Assembly: GCF_000021805.1 (NCBI RefSeq) | Contig: NC_011726.1 | Coordinates: 2,636,097-2,700,096, forward strand | Reading direction: 5' to 3' | DNA: 64,000 bases | From: Rippkaea orientalis PCC 8801 | GTDB lineage: Bacteria > Cyanobacteriota > Cyanobacteriia > Cyanobacteriales > Microcystaceae | Shown here: piece by piece, positions 62,862-64,000 of the stretch | Numbering within the stretch: the first letter of the stretch is position 1 | Layout of the letters: the number at the start of each line of letters is the position of its first letter | Position numbers and translations under genes: made by a program | Notes under the pieces: generated by a model | The model's database searches: none | What the model was told of the DNA's origin: nothing | The model's input: the letters and a program-made list of their open reading frames with translations, nothing else

Positions 62862-64000
62862 ATGGATACTAAAGCTTTCAAACGTAGTCTACAACAGTCT
62901 GAGAATTACCATCGCAAAGGATTTGGTCAGACAGAAGCAGCGATGGGGGTGATGAATACAGAATATCAAAGTTCTCTTATCCAACAAATTCGTCAAAATA
63001 ACTATCAATGGAAACAGGGAAATGTTACTATTCATTTAGCACAAGCATTTGGATTTTGTTGGGGAGTTGAACGCGCTGTAGCAATGGCCTATGAAACCCG
63101 TCAACATTTTCCCAAAGAAAGCATTTGGATTACTAATGAACTAATTCATCATCCTTCTGTGAATCAACGGCTAGAGCAGATGGAAATCAAATTTATTGAA
63201 GTAATTAATGGTCAAAAAGATTTCTCTCAAATTAAATCAGGAGATGTGGTTATTTTACCTGCTTTTGGAGCCAGTGTTAGCGAAATGCAACTCCTCAATG
63301 ACAGAGGATGTACGATTGTTGATACCACTTGTCCTTGGGTTTCTAAAGTATGGAACTCAGTAGAGAAACACAAAAAACGCCACTATACTTCAATTATTCA
63401 TGGCAAATATCGTCATGAAGAAACCGTAGCTACCAGTTCTTTTGCAGGGACTTATTTAGTTGTATTAAATTTAGAACAAGCGACTTATGTTTGTGATTAT
63501 ATTCTCAAGGGAGGGAATAAAGAAGAATTTTTAGCCAAGTTTAAAAATGCTTATTCTGAAGGATTTGATCCTGATACCGATCTAGAAAAGGTTGGGATTG
63601 CTAATCAAACAACTATGTTGAAAAGTGAAACCGAACAAATTGGAAAACTTTTTGAAGGAACCATGCTCAAAAAATATGGACCTGCTGTTATTAATGACCA
63701 TTTTATGAGTTTTAATACTATTTGTGATGCCACCCAAGAACGTCAAGATGCTATGCTAGAGTTGGTTAAAGAAAAATTAGACCTAATGGTAGTTATTGGC
63801 GGTTTCAACTCCTCGAATACCACTCACCTACAAGAGATCCCAATTTATCAAGGAATAACCTCTTATCATATTGATAATGCTACTCGGATCAAACCGAATA
63901 ATTGCATTGAACACAAACCCCTAGGGAAAGACTTAGAAATCAAAGAAAATTGGCTTCCAGAAGGGTCTATTGTTGTCGGCATTACATCCGGTGCATCCAC
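62862..64000 (+). CDS. ispH: 4-hydroxy-3-methylbut-2-enyl diphosphate reductase, 3' end cut by the window
   Basis: The 379 codons present start at ATG 62862 ([20 protein letters not shown]). The three Cys of the [4Fe-4S] cluster occur in [28 protein letters not shown] and [12 protein letters not shown]. The cyanobacterial N-terminal extension before FGFCWGVE is present. IspH makes IPP and DMAPP in the last step of the methylerythritol phosphate pathway, using reduced ferredoxin. The frame is open at the right edge (VGITSGAS), so only about 20 residues appear to be missing. Confidence 0.95.
   Translation, partial: MDTKAFKRSLQQSENYHRKGFGQTEAAMGVMNTEYQSSLIQQIRQNNYQWKQGNVTIHLAQAFGFCWGVERAVAMAYETRQHFPKESIWITNELIHHPSVNQRLEQMEIKFIEVINGQKDFSQIKSGDVVILPAFGASVSEMQLLNDRGCTIVDTTCPWVSKVWNSVEKHKKRHYTSIIHGKYRHEETVATSSFAGTYLVVLNLEQATYVCDYILKGGNKEEFLAKFKNAYSEGFDPDTDLEKVGIANQTTMLKSETEQIGKLFEGTMLKKYGPAVINDHFMSFNTICDATQERQDAMLELVKEKLDLMVVIGGFNSSNTTHLQEIPIYQGITSYHIDNATRIKPNNCIEHKPLGKDLEIKENWLPEGSIVVGITSGAS

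Overview
The window is a cyanobacterial chromosome segment. The evidence is a phycobilisome-binding ferredoxin-NADP reductase at the left edge, the photosynthetic glyceraldehyde-3-phosphate dehydrogenase, GUN4, an orange-carotenoid-protein-like gene pair, several families confined mostly to cyanobacteria (DUF3326, DUF3531, DUF3598, DUF4346) and many HIP1 octamers (GCGATCGC, for example at 1385, 1995 and 3311). The AT-rich spacers and mosaic gene order suggest a unicellular Cyanothece/Crocosphaera/Rippkaea-type organism; that placement is inference. Most of the window is ordinary core genome with short operons.

Layout. 0-9 kb: 5' end of petH, DUF4126, a CYTH triphosphatase, era, a very large CheA-like hybrid kinase that lacks its own phosphotransfer domain (PilL-C type), caxA and phoU. 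9-17.7 kb: a helical carotenoid protein and its C-terminal-domain partner, the leftward murC-murB-ybaB cluster, gap2, gun4 and pyrH-frr. 17.8-21.5 kb: GDP-fucose synthesis (gmd, fcl), DUF952 and an Anbu peptidase with a small upstream gene. 21.8-28.2 kb: a lipoprotein and a leftward IcfG-like signalling cluster (two related SpoIIE/PP2C phosphatases and a GHKL ATPase). 28.2 kb: ssrA (tmRNA). 28.7-36.8 kb: small secreted proteins, selO, DUF3598, an S4 protein, gluconate kinase, rpsB-tsf, and a DUF433 antitoxin with a wrecked toxin. 36.9-46.9 kb: pyruvate kinase, DUF4346, an RND efflux pair and an ABC-2 exporter pair. 47-52.5 kb: tRNA-His, a PEBP protein, a NurA-domain nuclease, an epoxide-hydrolase-like enzyme and two glycosyltransferases. 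52.5-64 kb: DUF3326, a CPBP protease, DUF3531, PIN-TRAM, HemW-like, a flavin reductase, a MIF homologue, a four-carbon acid sugar kinase, rpmI-rplT, DUF2993 and the start of ispH.

The spacers hold most of the unexplained structure. There is a 180-bp element with 18-bp perfect terminal inverted repeats and TA ends (MITE-like), two copies of a long perfect palindrome, four copies of a GGGTGGGCAATGCCCACC-like repeat, two orphan hairpins resembling IS200/IS605 ends, heptanucleotide tandem repeats, and three relics of toxin-antitoxin genes (DUF5615, VapC-type PIN, DUF433). I see no CRISPR array, prophage or intact transposase. I found no clearly new multi-gene system. The best candidates for follow-up are the orphan split CheA kinase, the phosphatase/ATPase cluster, the Anbu pair and the MITE-like element.
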